Of a DNA stretch of 64,000 nt, positions 7,414 to 16,837 are shown piece by piece; the first letter of the stretch is position 1; every line of letters begins with the position of its first letter. Below the pieces are notes generated by a model. That model did no database searches, was not told the DNA's origin, and saw only the letters and a program-made list of their open reading frames with translations. The DNA lies in contig NZ_MBEI01000028.1 in NCBI RefSeq assembly GCF_001953985.1, positions 1 through 64,000 on the forward strand, given 5' to 3'. This DNA is from Mycobacterium colombiense. Its GTDB lineage: Bacteria > Actinomycetota > Actinomycetes > Mycobacteriales > Mycobacteriaceae. The position numbers and the translations under genes are program-made.

Positions 7414-10296
7414 TCAGCGGGCGGCGAACAACGCGAGCTCGGCCGCCACGGCGGCCCCGCACACCGCCAGCACGATGGAAAGAGTCAGCCAGTCGGCCGG
7501 TTTCGGTCGCGACGGGGCGGCCGAGATCTGGCCGGTGCCACCGCGGGCGGTGATGGCATCGCCCATCTCGTCGGCGCGGCGCAGTGTCACCGTGATGACC
7601 GCAACGACCACGTCGATCACGTCTGCCGCCGGGCGGCGCAGCCTGGCCCAGCGGGTTTGCGGTGGCCGCTTGGGCCGCAACCGGCGCGCGGCGAAGAGCA
7701 CCCTGAATTCGTCGATCAGCATCGGGAAGGTGCGCAGCGCGAGCGCCAACGCGACCGACCAGTCGTCGACGGGGATCCGCAGCGGCCGCAGGAAGCGGCC
7801 CAAAGTGGCGACCGCCGGGGCGACCTGCGCGACATTGGTCGTCCACGACACCAGAGCGCCCAGGGCGAGCAACACCACCGACAGCGCGGTGAGGCGCAGA
7901 AAGTCCAGCAGGCCACCGAAGCCCAGCGACACCGTGCCCAGGTGGACCCTCGGGCTCCCGCCGGCGAACGCCGCGTTGATGCCGACGATCACCAGCACGA
8001 TCCACAGCCAGCGCGGCACCGACGGCAGCACGCCCCGGGGGATGCGCGCGAGCCGTATTCCCGTCACCGCCAGCGCGCCGGTGAGCCCGATCGCCACCCA
8101 GCCCGGGAAGAACGTCAACAGCAGCGAAAAGCCAAACACCACAAGCAGTTTGGTGCCTGCCCACAGCTCGTGTATCGGTGAGGTGCCCGGCACCGGCCGC
8201 AGCAGCACGACGGGGCGCCGGCGACCGGGCGCCCGCTTGGCCGGGGCGGCGGTAGCCACCGTATTGTCCTGGGCCGCAGCCGTTGCCGGCTGCAGTGAAC
8301 CGTCATGCAGGTGCAGGGTGCGCGGACACAGCTCCTGAAGCCCGGCGAAGTCATGCGAAATGACCACCACGGTCAGGCCGGTGTCGCGGCGCCGCTCGGT
8401 CAGCAACTGGACGAGGCCGCGCTGACTGGCGGCATCCAGCCCCGCCAGCGGCTCGTCGAGGATCAACACCCGTGGCGATCGCGCCAGCAGCCCGGCCAGC
8501 ACCACGCGACGCATCTGGCCACCGCTGAGCTGGTCGATGCGCCGCTTCGCCAGCCCGGCATCCAGGCCGACGGCGGCCAGGGCCGCGGTCACCCGGGCGT
8601 GATCGGCGGACGAAAACCCGGCCGCCGAAGCCACTTCCAGATCGACCCGGCTGCGCATCAACTGCAGCCGCGCCGCCTGGAACTGCAACGCGACCGCACC
8701 CACCTGGTCGACGGTCGGGCGTCCGTCGAGCAGGCAGGCGCCGGTGGCCGGCGCGGTCAATCCGGCCATGATCCACGCCAGCGTCGACTTGCCGGAACCA
8801 TTTCCACCATGGATCAGCAGCCCGTCACCCTGGTGCACCGCGAAGCTGACATCGCGCAGCGCGGTCTGAGCCCACGGCGTGCCGCCGGCGTATTCGTGTC
8901 CGACGTGGACGAGTTCGAGCACCGGCGCGCCGGAGGCGAGATCGGTCGTCACCGTCGGTGCCGGGGCGGTCGCGCTCTGCACCAGATCGGTGTCGACCGA
9001 TGCGTCGCCGAGTTTGATTGCGCGGTCGGCGTATTCGGCCTCGTCGTTGTAATGGGTGATGTGCACCAGCGCGGTTTGGTGGCGCTCGGTCAGGCCGGAC
9101 AGCACGGTGAGCAGTTTCTCGCGGCCCTGCCGATCGACCATGCTGGTGACCTCGTCGGCGATCAGCAGCGCCGGCTCGCGCGCCAGCGCCGCGGCCACGG
9201 CCAGGCGCTGCAGCTCTCCGCCGGACAGACTGCCGGTGTCGCGGTCGGCCAGTGCGGCCAAACCGACCTCGCCGAGTAGCCGGGGGATGTCGGTGGACTT
9301 GCCGGGTGGCAGTCCCCAGACCACGTCGTCGGCGACCCGCGTGCCCAGCACCTGGCTCTCCGGGTGCTGCATGATGACCGCGGTGCCCCCGAGTTCGCCT
9401 AGCCCGACCGCCCCGGGACGGTCTACGGTGCCCGACGTCGGTTCGCGGCCGGCCAGGATCAACATCAGCGTCGTCTTCCCCGAGCCGTTGGCGCCGGTGA
9501 CCGCGATATGTTCGCCCGTTCGCACGTCCAGGTCGACCGCACGCAGCGCGTCGTGGTCGGCGTGCGGGTAGCGCAGGCGCACCTGGTCCAGGCGTACCGG
9601 GACGGGCCGGATCGGTCCGTCGCCGGCGGGCGGGTCCAGCTTGTGCACGTCGGGAATGCCGCGGAGTCGCTCCAGCACCCGGGACAGCGCCCACCAGCCG
9701 ACCAGGGAGGCGCCCACGATGGCGAAGATGGCGTACCCGAGGACCAGCCACTGCCAGTAATGCAAGGCCTCGGCGAAGAACGCCTTGAACCCTTGCGCGG
9801 CCGGACGCAGCTGCGGCACCCGCGACACAACCGTCGTGGCGCCGTCCACGGTGGCGCTGGCGGCGTGGAAGGCGAGCTGCCTGAACCGGGTCAGGACGGT
9901 CAGCGCGACGACCATCCCGGCGCCGACGACGGCGCCCGCGCCGACGGACACCACGATGACGGTGGGCGTGCCGCGGCGGTGCCGCTTGACGGTTCCGGCC
10001 AGGCCCCCGACATAGGCACAGAGCCCGATCGCACCCAGACCGCTCAGGCCGACCACCAGGAAGCCGATCACGCCGGCGGCGACCGTCGCGGTGATCAGAA
10101 CGCGGATCCGGTAGCGATAGGCCAGCAGCCCGGTCGGCACGCTGCCGAGCAGGCCCAGCCCCCCGCCGTGCGGAAGGACGACCGCGATGATGGCGATCGC
10201 CGCGCACAGGGCGCCCATCACCGCTGCCTGCGCCAGTTCGCCGGGTCGTAGCGATCCGGCGCGCGTTTTCGCCGTTGCAGCGCCGGGTGCCTTCAC
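7414..10296 (-). CDS. Single-polypeptide ECF-type ABC transporter (membrane-ATPase-ATPase-EcfT fusion)
   Basis: A 960-residue energy-coupling-factor importer with all modules in one chain. Residues ~1-215 contain six or so hydrophobic segments resembling a substrate-capture or DUF2232-like part. The first ATPase (~235-445) has Walker [10 protein letters not shown] and signature LSGGELQR. The second (~465-670) has GGNGSGKST and LSGGQMRR. After a basic Pro/Ala linker ([11 protein letters not shown]), residues ~700-960 form a CbiQ/EcfT-like membrane domain ending near LALFAAR. In M. tuberculosis I recall this as two genes (Rv2326c and Rv2325c), so this would be a fusion of them. Such importers take up vitamins or metals; the substrate is unknown. 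The start is GTG. Confidence 0.85.
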   Translation of the reverse strand: MKAPGAATAKTRAGSLRPGELAQAAVMGALCAAIAIIAVVLPHGGGLGLLGSVPTGLLAYRYRIRVLITATVAAGVIGFLVVGLSGLGAIGLCAYVGGLAGTVKRHRRGTPTVIVVSVGAGAVVGAGMVVALTVLTRFRQLAFHAASATVDGATTVVSRVPQLRPAAQGFKAFFAEALHYWQWLVLGYAIFAIVGASLVGWWALSRVLERLRGIPDVHKLDPPAGDGPIRPVPVRLDQVRLRYPHADHDALRAVDLDVRTGEHIAVTGANGSGKTTLMLILAGREPTSGTVDRPGAVGLGELGGTAVIMQHPESQVLGTRVADDVVWGLPPGKSTDIPRLLGEVGLAALADRDTGSLSGGELQRLAVAAALAREPALLIADEVTSMVDRQGREKLLTVLSGLTERHQTALVHITHYNDEAEYADRAIKLGDASVDTDLVQSATAPAPTVTTDLASGAPVLELVHVGHEYAGGTPWAQTALRDVSFAVHQGDGLLIHGGNGSGKSTLAWIMAGLTAPATGACLLDGRPTVDQVGAVALQFQAARLQLMRSRVDLEVASAAGFSSADHARVTAALAAVGLDAGLAKRRIDQLSGGQMRRVVLAGLLARSPRVLILDEPLAGLDAASQRGLVQLLTERRRDTGLTVVVISHDFAGLQELCPRTLHLHDGSLQPATAAAQDNTVATAAPAKRAPGRRRPVVLLRPVPGTSPIHELWAGTKLLVVFGFSLLLTFFPGWVAIGLTGALAVTGIRLARIPRGVLPSVPRWLWIVLVIVGINAAFAGGSPRVHLGTVSLGFGGLLDFLRLTALSVVLLALGALVSWTTNVAQVAPAVATLGRFLRPLRIPVDDWSVALALALRTFPMLIDEFRVLFAARRLRPKRPPQTRWARLRRPAADVIDVVVAVITVTLRRADEMGDAITARGGTGQISAAPSRPKPADWLTLSIVLAVCGAAVAAELALFAAR

Positions 10297-10341
10297 GACA
10301 CGATTATGCCGTCGTCGGCGGTGCGCCCGGTGGCTCTCTCA

Positions 10342-11169
10342 TCAGATCTTCAGGTAGCCCTTGTCGGCGGGAATTTGCGCGGCCGTCACCAGTGAGGACG
10401 CGTCGCTGGCAAGCCACAACACAATGTCCGAGACCAGGTTCGGGTCGGCGAGCGAGTCGGTGGGTAACGCGCCGGGGGAGAAGCTGTGAATGTAGGTCTG
10501 GTTGTCGGCGAACAGCTGCCACATCGAGGGGTCGTTGCCCATCGGGGTGTCGGTGCCGTACGGGTGTACCGAGTTCACCCGGATGCCGTATCCGCCGAGT
10601 TCGACCGCCAGCGAGTTCGTCAGCCCGACCACACCGAACTTGCTGGCGCAGTAATGACCGCAACCCGGCACGGCCTTCACGCCCGCGGCCGAGCTGATGG
10701 TGATGATCGAGCCGCCGTTGCCCGCCTGAATCATCGCGGGCACAGTGGCTTTGATGGTGTGCCAGACGCCGGTCAGATTGGTGTCGAGGACGTCCTGCCA
10801 TTGCTGAGCCGAAATCTCCCAGAGGCGGCCCCAATTCAGCACGCCGGCGTTGGCGACGACGACGTCGAGGCGGCCGAACTGAGTGATCGCCTCGTCGACG
10901 ATCCGCTGCTGCCCGGCGGCGTCGCGGACGTCGACCTGCGCGGCCAGCATCTTGCGGCCTTCGCTTTCCACCAGGCTCGTCGTTTCGGCCAGGTCCTCCG
11001 GCGTCGATGCCGGGTAGCCGTTGTTCGCCGCCACTGGGCCGCAGGCGTCGATGGCGACGATGTCGGCTCCGGCCCGGGCCAGCCGCACGCAATGCGAACG
11101 GCCCTGACCGCGTGCGGCACCGGTGACGAACGCGACCCGGCCGGCCAGGGGTTTGTCGTTGTCGCTCAT
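10342..11169 (-). CDS. Mycofactocin-type short-chain dehydrogenase
   Basis: A 275-residue SDR of the actinobacterial subfamily that carries a tightly held nicotinamide cofactor and uses mycofactocin as external electron acceptor. Features are TGAARGQGRSHC at the N-terminus, the insertion after IDACGPV (NNGYPASTPEDLAET), NAGVLN, the catalytic SSAAG, and HYCASKFG with the Tyr and Lys. The GRSHC and VHPYGTDTPM segments are typical of this subfamily. The ATG at 11169 is preceded by GAAAGG; longer reading frames upstream run into the mmpL end. It lies 17 bases downstream of mmpL on the same strand and is probably co-transcribed with it. Confidence 0.85.
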   Translation of the reverse strand: MSDNDKPLAGRVAFVTGAARGQGRSHCVRLARAGADIVAIDACGPVAANNGYPASTPEDLAETTSLVESEGRKMLAAQVDVRDAAGQQRIVDEAITQFGRLDVVVANAGVLNWGRLWEISAQQWQDVLDTNLTGVWHTIKATVPAMIQAGNGGSIITISSAAGVKAVPGCGHYCASKFGVVGLTNSLAVELGGYGIRVNSVHPYGTDTPMGNDPSMWQLFADNQTYIHSFSPGALPTDSLADPNLVSDIVLWLASDASSLVTAAQIPADKGYLKI

Positions 11170-11186
11170 GAGATTCGGGCCTTTCG

Positions 11187-14012
11187 CTAACGCTGCGGCA
11201 GCGGACGGGTACGCACCAGCGTGGGCCACCAGAACCACGGCCCAAGGATTCGCAGTATGCACGGCACGACAAACGAACGCACGATCATCGTGTCGAGCAG
11301 CAGGCCGATGCACACCGTCGAACCCACCTGACCGACGGTGCGCAGATCACTGGTCAGCATCGCCAGCATGGTGAACGCGAACACCAAACCCGCGGACGTC
11401 ACTACGCCACCGGTGCTACCCAGCGCGCGGATCAGGCCGGTATGGATTCCGGCGTGCAGCTCCTCCTTGACCCGAAGGATCAACAGCAGGTTGTAGTCCG
11501 AACCCACGGCCACCAGGATGATGAACGTCAGCGGCAATACCAACCAGTGCAACGGCAGGCCGATGAGGTGTTGCCAGACGAGGATGGAGAGCCCGAACGC
11601 CCCGGCGTAGGAGAAGGCGACGGTGCCGGGGATGACGACGGCTGCTATCAGACTTCTGGTGAGGAACAACATGATCAAGAAGATCAGCACGAAGGCGGCG
11701 ATCGCCACGATAAGCAGATCGGACGCCGCGTATTGCTTGATGTCCTTGTTGGTCGATCCCGAACCGCCGATATAAACCTTCGAGCCGGCCAGCGAGGTCT
11801 CCTTGAGCGCCACGGTGATGGCTGTGGGGAACTGTTCTACGTGCTGCACGCCTTCCGGGCCGTTGGCGTCCCCCTCATGGGTGATGATGAGCCGGGCCGC
11901 CTTGCCATCGGGCGACATCAGCAGCTGCATACCGGTTTTGACGTCGTCGTTGTCGAAACCCTCGTGCGGGATGTAAAAGAAGTCATCGCTGCGGGATCGA
12001 TCGAAGTCGAGGCCCACATTGATCTGGTCGTCGAACGTCTGGTCGGTCTGGGTGGACTGCAGAGAAGACTGGCCGTAGCTGCTGACCAAAAGTGAGGCCA
12101 AAGCGTCCGAGTCGTCGGCAGTGAGTTTGAGCTGAGCGATGATCTGCGGGAAAGCCTTGTCCACCTCCACGAGGGAGACCCTGGCGAACTTGATGTCTTC
12201 GGCCAAGTGGTCGATGTGGTCGATCGTGTCCCACAACGATCTGAACGCCCAGCAGATGGGGATGTCGAAACAGTGCTTCTCCCAATAGAAGTAGCTCTTG
12301 ACCGGGCGGAAGAAATCGTCCAGGTTGGAGACTTCCTCGTTCATCTCGTTGCTGACACGTTCCAGGTCCTCAACGGTGAGCACCGTCTGGTGCAATTCGT
12401 CGGACACCTTCTGGAAGAACCCGATCTCTTTGCGCAAGACCGCGACCGTGTGCTGCGTAATCTGTGCCTGCTCGTTCGTATTTGCGTTCTGCTGCTTGGT
12501 GAACGGGAGCTGTTGACCGCTCCCGCTGCCCTGGGTGGTGAACAAGTACGGGAGTGTGGCGTGTTCCAAGGCTCGGCCCATCGGCCTGGTGATGCTTTGC
12601 ACCATCGCGACGCCTGGAAGGCGTGCGAGAGCCTTGGCCGCGCGGTCCAATGAGATGAAGTCCGCCGAGTTTCGCATGTCGTGATCCGACTCGATCATCA
12701 GCATCTCGGAGAACAGCTTGCTCTTCGGGAAGTGCCGATCGGCCGCCTGGAAACCCAAATTGGCTGGAGAATTGTGCGGCTGGTACTGGCGGTCGTCGTA
12801 GTTCTGCCGGTACGTCGGCACGAAGATCGCCCCGAGCAGAACGGCAGCGGCGCTGGCGAAGAGGATCGGCACCGGCCACCGCACCACGCTCGTTCCAAAC
12901 CGCCGATACAGGTGAGCCTTGGCCTTGCTTCTTGGGTCGAAGAGCCCGAATAGGCTGCCCACGGTCAAGAAGGCCGGGCCCAGTGTCAGCGCCGCCGCGA
13001 TGGTGAACAGCATGCTGATCGCGACGGCCGGCCCCATGGTGTGGAAGTAGTTGAGGCGCGCGAAAGTCAAGCAGTAGCACGCCCCCGCGATAGTCAGCCC
13101 CGAGCCGAGGATGACGGGTGTGACGCTCTTGTACGCGGTGTAGAACGCCTGCTCCCTGCTTTCACCGTCGTGTCGCGCCTCGTGATAGCGGCCCATCAAG
13201 AAGATGCCGTAGTCCGTCCCCGCTCCCAGCGTCAGCGCGACGACGATGTTCACGGCGAATGATGAGAGCTCGATGTACCCGAGATGCCCGAGGGTTGCGA
13301 TAACCCCCTTCGCGACCAGCATCTCGAACAGAACTCCGGCCAGCGGCACAAACAGGGTGACGATGGAGCGGTAGACCAGTAGCAACATCGCGATGATAAG
13401 GAAGATCGTCACGATCGTGATGTTGTTCAAGCTCGAATTCGCAATAGCGACAGTGTCTTTGGCGAGCGGGGCCGCGCCGCTGACATAGACCTTGAGCCCG
13501 GGCGGCGGCGAGACCTTGGCGACGATATCCCGAACGGCGGTAACGGACTCGTTCGCTTGCATCTGGCCGATATCGCCCGCGAGGCGCAGCAGCACGTACG
13601 CACACTTGCCGTCGAGGCTCTGCGCCCCTGCCGCGGTGATCGGCTTCCCCCACAGATCCATGGCGTACTGCACATGCTTGGGGTCTTGCCTGAACCGGCG
13701 CATCAGATCGTCGTAGTACCGATGATCCGCGTCGCCCAGCGGCCGGTTGGCTTCGAGCACGATCATGGCCAGGCTGGTCGAATTGGACTCGTGGAACTTC
13801 GCGCCGATGGACAGCAACGCCCGCTGCGACGGCGCGTAATGCGGGACCAGCGGCCCCGCCAGCTCTTCGGCGACCCTCTCGACCTGCGGCATGAAGGTGT
13901 TCGTCGACACCGCGAGCAGGCCCCAGAAGGCGATGATCGGTATCGCGAAGATGCGGACCATTCTGGGGACGAAGGGTCGCTTCGGCCGCGGCTCCGCCTG
14001 GTGCTCGCTCAT
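11187..14012 (-). CDS. MmpL family RND transporter
   Basis: A 941-residue mycobacterial membrane protein large of the RND superfamily, exporting lipids or siderophore-like molecules across the inner membrane by proton motive force. Two repeats of six membrane segments are separated by large periplasmic loops (roughly residues 55-185 and 405-745). The proton-relay Asp-Tyr pairs are in GAGTDYGIF and VGSDYNLL. The N-terminus MSEHQAEPRPKRPFVPRMVR is the usual cytoplasmic start, and the ATG overlaps the MmpS stop by four bases. The length and the MmpS partner fit the MmpL4/MmpL5 group; the cargo is not deducible. Confidence 0.92.
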   Translation of the reverse strand: MSEHQAEPRPKRPFVPRMVRIFAIPIIAFWGLLAVSTNTFMPQVERVAEELAGPLVPHYAPSQRALLSIGAKFHESNSTSLAMIVLEANRPLGDADHRYYDDLMRRFRQDPKHVQYAMDLWGKPITAAGAQSLDGKCAYVLLRLAGDIGQMQANESVTAVRDIVAKVSPPPGLKVYVSGAAPLAKDTVAIANSSLNNITIVTIFLIIAMLLLVYRSIVTLFVPLAGVLFEMLVAKGVIATLGHLGYIELSSFAVNIVVALTLGAGTDYGIFLMGRYHEARHDGESREQAFYTAYKSVTPVILGSGLTIAGACYCLTFARLNYFHTMGPAVAISMLFTIAAALTLGPAFLTVGSLFGLFDPRSKAKAHLYRRFGTSVVRWPVPILFASAAAVLLGAIFVPTYRQNYDDRQYQPHNSPANLGFQAADRHFPKSKLFSEMLMIESDHDMRNSADFISLDRAAKALARLPGVAMVQSITRPMGRALEHATLPYLFTTQGSGSGQQLPFTKQQNANTNEQAQITQHTVAVLRKEIGFFQKVSDELHQTVLTVEDLERVSNEMNEEVSNLDDFFRPVKSYFYWEKHCFDIPICWAFRSLWDTIDHIDHLAEDIKFARVSLVEVDKAFPQIIAQLKLTADDSDALASLLVSSYGQSSLQSTQTDQTFDDQINVGLDFDRSRSDDFFYIPHEGFDNDDVKTGMQLLMSPDGKAARLIITHEGDANGPEGVQHVEQFPTAITVALKETSLAGSKVYIGGSGSTNKDIKQYAASDLLIVAIAAFVLIFLIMLFLTRSLIAAVVIPGTVAFSYAGAFGLSILVWQHLIGLPLHWLVLPLTFIILVAVGSDYNLLLILRVKEELHAGIHTGLIRALGSTGGVVTSAGLVFAFTMLAMLTSDLRTVGQVGSTVCIGLLLDTMIVRSFVVPCILRILGPWFWWPTLVRTRPLPQR

Positions 14013-14452
14013 GCCGATTTCACCAGGCAAAAGACGTGTGCGTCCTGATGGGCATCGGATTGCTCGGCGCGGACAATGCCATTCACCCGCAGCCGGCAGC
14101 CGACCTGACCACCATGAACCTGCGCCGAGATGCTGCCGGACACCACGGTCAGCGTGGTCGCCTCCGTATGCGACCACGGCAAGGTCGTGAGATCGACCTG
14201 ATGTGGATGCCCGTTGATGTCCACCCAGACGAGCATCCCGCCCTCGCCGAGGTTGCCGAACAACTCATACGTGAGCCGTTTGATACTGAACTCCGGAGGT
14301 GCTGCCGGCTCATTGACGGTGATGACCGGCGGGGGGTTGGAGAACTCGTGCACCTTCACCATGGCCACCGCGCCCACGCCGACCACAATGACGGCGACCA
14401 AAGGCATCCAGATGCGCGCCAAGACAGTCCTGCCGACTGAGCGAGGGCTCAC
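14009..14452 (-). CDS. MmpS family membrane protein
   Basis: A 147-residue accessory protein of MmpL transporters. A single N-terminal membrane anchor (WMPLVAVIVVGVGAVAMV, about residues 15-33) is followed by a periplasmic beta-sandwich domain beginning near PPPVITVNEPAAPPEF, typical of MmpS4/5. A cysteine pair (GCRLRVNG and FCLVKSA) lies in the C-terminal half. The start is GTG. The last four bases overlap the mmpL ATG, so the two are translationally coupled and probably form one export complex. Confidence 0.9.
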   Translation of the reverse strand: MSPRSVGRTVLARIWMPLVAVIVVGVGAVAMVKVHEFSNPPPVITVNEPAAPPEFSIKRLTYELFGNLGEGGMLVWVDINGHPHQVDLTTLPWSHTEATTLTVVSGSISAQVHGGQVGCRLRVNGIVRAEQSDAHQDAHVFCLVKSA

Positions 14453-14568
14453 TGGCTCACCGGTCCCATCGTCGTCACGCCCCCGCTCCTGCCGTCAGGT
14501 CAAATGCAGATAGTAGACGGTCGTGTGCTCAAGGGACAGTGATGGGGCCAAACACGCCTCGGGTTGCG

Positions 14569-14994
14569 TCAAGACATTTTCTGCAGTCGGCGCTTCAACC
14601 TGGCGCTTCGCAGAATCTGAGTGGTGAGGTTGACCGACGCCAGCATGGGAAACACCCCCAGAAATGTCCGCTCCGACGGCGTCGCACCGTGCAAGTGGTG
14701 CAGACTGCCGAACACATAGAAGCAGCCGATCGCGAACAAAGCACCGGGGATGCACAACGCCAGCAACGAGCCACGGTTCGCGAGGAGTTGCTTCGCATAA
14801 TTCAACTCGTCGTGCGACATCGGTTGGCGTTTACGCACTTTCGTCACAACCGCTTTGGCGCTTCCCACTTCTTCACCCGTGGGGCTGGTCGCCCGATCGC
14901 CGAGCCGTTTCACGAATACCGCGGCAACGGAAGCGAACACCAGCACCAGCGCGAGGGCCAATACGGTGAGCAGACCATATAAAGACGTACTCAT
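14569..14994 (-). CDS. Small integral membrane protein, unknown function
   Basis: A 141-residue protein I cannot assign. An N-terminal membrane segment (LYGLLTVLALALVLVFASVAA, ~5-26) is followed by a cytoplasmic, charged region with KVRKRQPMSHDELNYAKQ. A second hydrophobic segment, LLALCIPGALFAIGCFYVFG (~77-96), precedes a short loop, and the C-terminus is very basic (RSARLKRRLQKMS). It is followed on the same strand by another small membrane protein 69 bases downstream. The context (MmpS/L upstream, a secreted glycine-rich protein downstream) suggests a cell-envelope role, as inference only. Confidence 0.7.
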   Translation of the reverse strand: MSTSLYGLLTVLALALVLVFASVAAVFVKRLGDRATSPTGEEVGSAKAVVTKVRKRQPMSHDELNYAKQLLANRGSLLALCIPGALFAIGCFYVFGSLHHLHGATPSERTFLGVFPMLASVNLTTQILRSARLKRRLQKMS

Positions 14995-15063
14995 GTTCCA
15001 GTCCTTGCTTCGCCGTGGGACAACGGAAGGCTCGCGGAGAACGCTACCCCAACGATCCGGACG

Positions 15064-15249
15064 TCAGCGCTTTCCGGAGTCCTGGTCCTTGATCACATCC
15101 CGAGCGATCAATACGACCAGGATGATCAGGGCGAGCGGAACCAGCAGCTTGAAGACGATGGACGCGTGGCCGTATAGCAAGCCGTATGCGACGGCTCCGA
15201 TCACCACCATGACGAGCAGGATGGCGCGATTGATCTTGTCCGTACTCAT
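15064..15249 (-). CDS. Small two-helix membrane protein
   Basis: A 61-residue protein made almost entirely of two hydrophobic segments (AILLVMVVIGAVAYGLLYG and VFKLLVPLALIILVVLIARD) with charged ends (MSTDKINR, VIKDQDSGKR). No family recognised. It lies 29 bases upstream of the secreted Gly-rich protein gene on the same strand, so the two probably share a transcript. Confidence 0.65.
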   Translation of the reverse strand: MSTDKINRAILLVMVVIGAVAYGLLYGHASIVFKLLVPLALIILVVLIARDVIKDQDSGKR

Positions 15250-15278
15250 TGAAGGAACCTAACTTCTCTCGCGTTACG

Positions 15279-16727
15279 TCAAAACCCGAAGTCGCCGCCA
15301 CCGCCGGAATCGGACCCGCCGCCGAAGTCCGAACCGCCGCCGAAATCGGCGCCGCTGGAGTCCCAGCCGCCACCGGAGTCCCATCCGCCGCCAAAGCCCA
15401 CGTCACCGCCGCCCGAGTCCTGATAGCCGCCGGTGAATCCCACGTCGGCCGGCGCGCTGTCATAGCCCGCGGCCTGTCCGCCGTCATAGCTGTAGCTGTT
15501 GGCATCGGCGAAGGCGGAGTCGCGGCCGGCCTCGAAACCGCGCTCGTAGCTGCCGCCCCAATGGTCGTCGAGCAGCGCATCCATCAGCAGCACATCGGCC
15601 AGCGCCCACGTCCAGCCCGGACCCCAGAACGCGTACGGGTAATAGCCGGGGTAGAAGAACATCCCGTTGTGGTAGCCACCGCCGTAGTAGTACGGGTAGC
15701 CGGGCTGCGCCGTGGTGCTGTAGTTGTTGTTGTTGATCGTCACCGATTCGCCGGTGTCGGGGTTCCTGGTGCGCACGGTGGCTTGCTTGCGATCGTGGTC
15801 CGGCACGGAAGTCACGGCGGCGACGTCGGGCCTGGATTGCCGGGGGTCGAGCTTGCGGTTGGCCTTGGCGACAGTGGACTCCACCACCCGAAGATGTGCC
15901 CGCGCGGAGCCGTAATCGCCTTTGTCATAAGCATTTCGGGCGTCGTACAGGCTGGCGTTGGCTTTCAACGACTCGGCGCTGACATCGGCGCCGCTTTCGG
16001 TCAGCACCGCGTTGTCGAGGTCGCTGACACTCGACGTGGCCGCGATCAACTCCTGCTTGATCTCCTCGCGCGCCTCGGAGTTCTTGCGGTGCTTGCGATT
16101 TCGTCCCACCGCGAACCAGAGCAGGCCGGCCATGGCCAGCCCGATGCCGACGATGACCAGCGTCACCTTCAGCCAGGCCCAGTCGTCGTGCTTTTCGTGC
16201 GCGATGTGAGAGGTGGTCACCGGTCCCCGGGAGGCCGCGTTGACGCTCGCCAGCTTGCCGACGAAGGCGCTCGTCGCGCCGTACGGGTCGTTGCGATGAT
16301 CCTTCGCCGACTGATTCATGACCTCATCGACGTTGTCCGCGATGGCCTTGGGCACGTTGTAGGCGCGCACGTGGTAGCCGCGAGAGTCGATCACCAGAAT
16401 GACGCCGCTGAATTCGCCGTTGCGGGCGAGCATGGCGCCATGGACGGCGTCGGCCGTGGTCACGCCGCTCTGTGCGGGCGACACCGCAGCGACCCAGATC
16501 GGAGGTTCCGAACTCCACGTCCACGAGCTGGTGAGGATCTGCTGGTTCAGCGTGTCGGGGTTCTGCAGCGGTGGTCTGGCACCCGGGTCGACCACCACAT
16601 GCGTCTGGGCGTCGAACCTGCTCACCAGCTGGTCTGTGTAGGTGTCGGCCGAGGCGGACGGAGCGAGCAGCAGTGCCAGCACCATGGTCAACGCGGCCAG
16701 CGCAAGGCCACGGAAGCGTGAAGTCAC
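15279..16727 (-). CDS. Secreted/membrane TPM-like protein with Gly/Ser/Asp-rich tail
   Basis: A 482-residue envelope protein. A signal peptide (residues ~1-27, cut after ASADT) leads into a domain of ~150 residues resembling TPM/DUF5129 modules. A membrane segment near LKVTLVIVGIGLAMAGLLWFA (~190-210) is followed by a basic, helical region and a low-complexity C-terminus dominated by Gly, Asp and Ser repeats (GGGWDSGGGWDSSGADFGG). The middle contains a tyrosine/glycine-rich stretch (YPYYYGGGYHNGMFFYPGYYP). The family match is from pattern memory and moderate. Function unknown; such tails often occur in surface-exposed actinobacterial proteins. Confidence 0.7.
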   Translation of the reverse strand: MTSRFRGLALAALTMVLALLLAPSASADTYTDQLVSRFDAQTHVVVDPGARPPLQNPDTLNQQILTSSWTWSSEPPIWVAAVSPAQSGVTTADAVHGAMLARNGEFSGVILVIDSRGYHVRAYNVPKAIADNVDEVMNQSAKDHRNDPYGATSAFVGKLASVNAASRGPVTTSHIAHEKHDDWAWLKVTLVIVGIGLAMAGLLWFAVGRNRKHRKNSEAREEIKQELIAATSSVSDLDNAVLTESGADVSAESLKANASLYDARNAYDKGDYGSARAHLRVVESTVAKANRKLDPRQSRPDVAAVTSVPDHDRKQATVRTRNPDTGESVTINNNNYSTTAQPGYPYYYGGGYHNGMFFYPGYYPYAFWGPGWTWALADVLLMDALLDDHWGGSYERGFEAGRDSAFADANSYSYDGGQAAGYDSAPADVGFTGGYQDSGGGDVGFGGGWDSGGGWDSSGADFGGGSDFGGGSDSGGGGDFGF

Positions 16728-16837
16728 ATCTCTCCTGCCGTCTCAGCGTGAGCGCCCACCCTAGCCCGTTTCCGGCCGATGCGCCGCTGGAGCGGCCGGC
16801 TAACCGCGAGCGCAGTGCCGGATTTGCCCGGTCACCG

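Noticed and set aside
6383..8164. 593-codon minus-strand frame over the enolase-like gene and the ECF transporter end
   Set aside because: Composition is typical of antisense shadow; both underlying genes have clear domains.
8825..10207. 460-codon minus-strand frame inside the ECF transporter
   Set aside because: Shadow frame of the transporter with Arg-rich nonsense composition.
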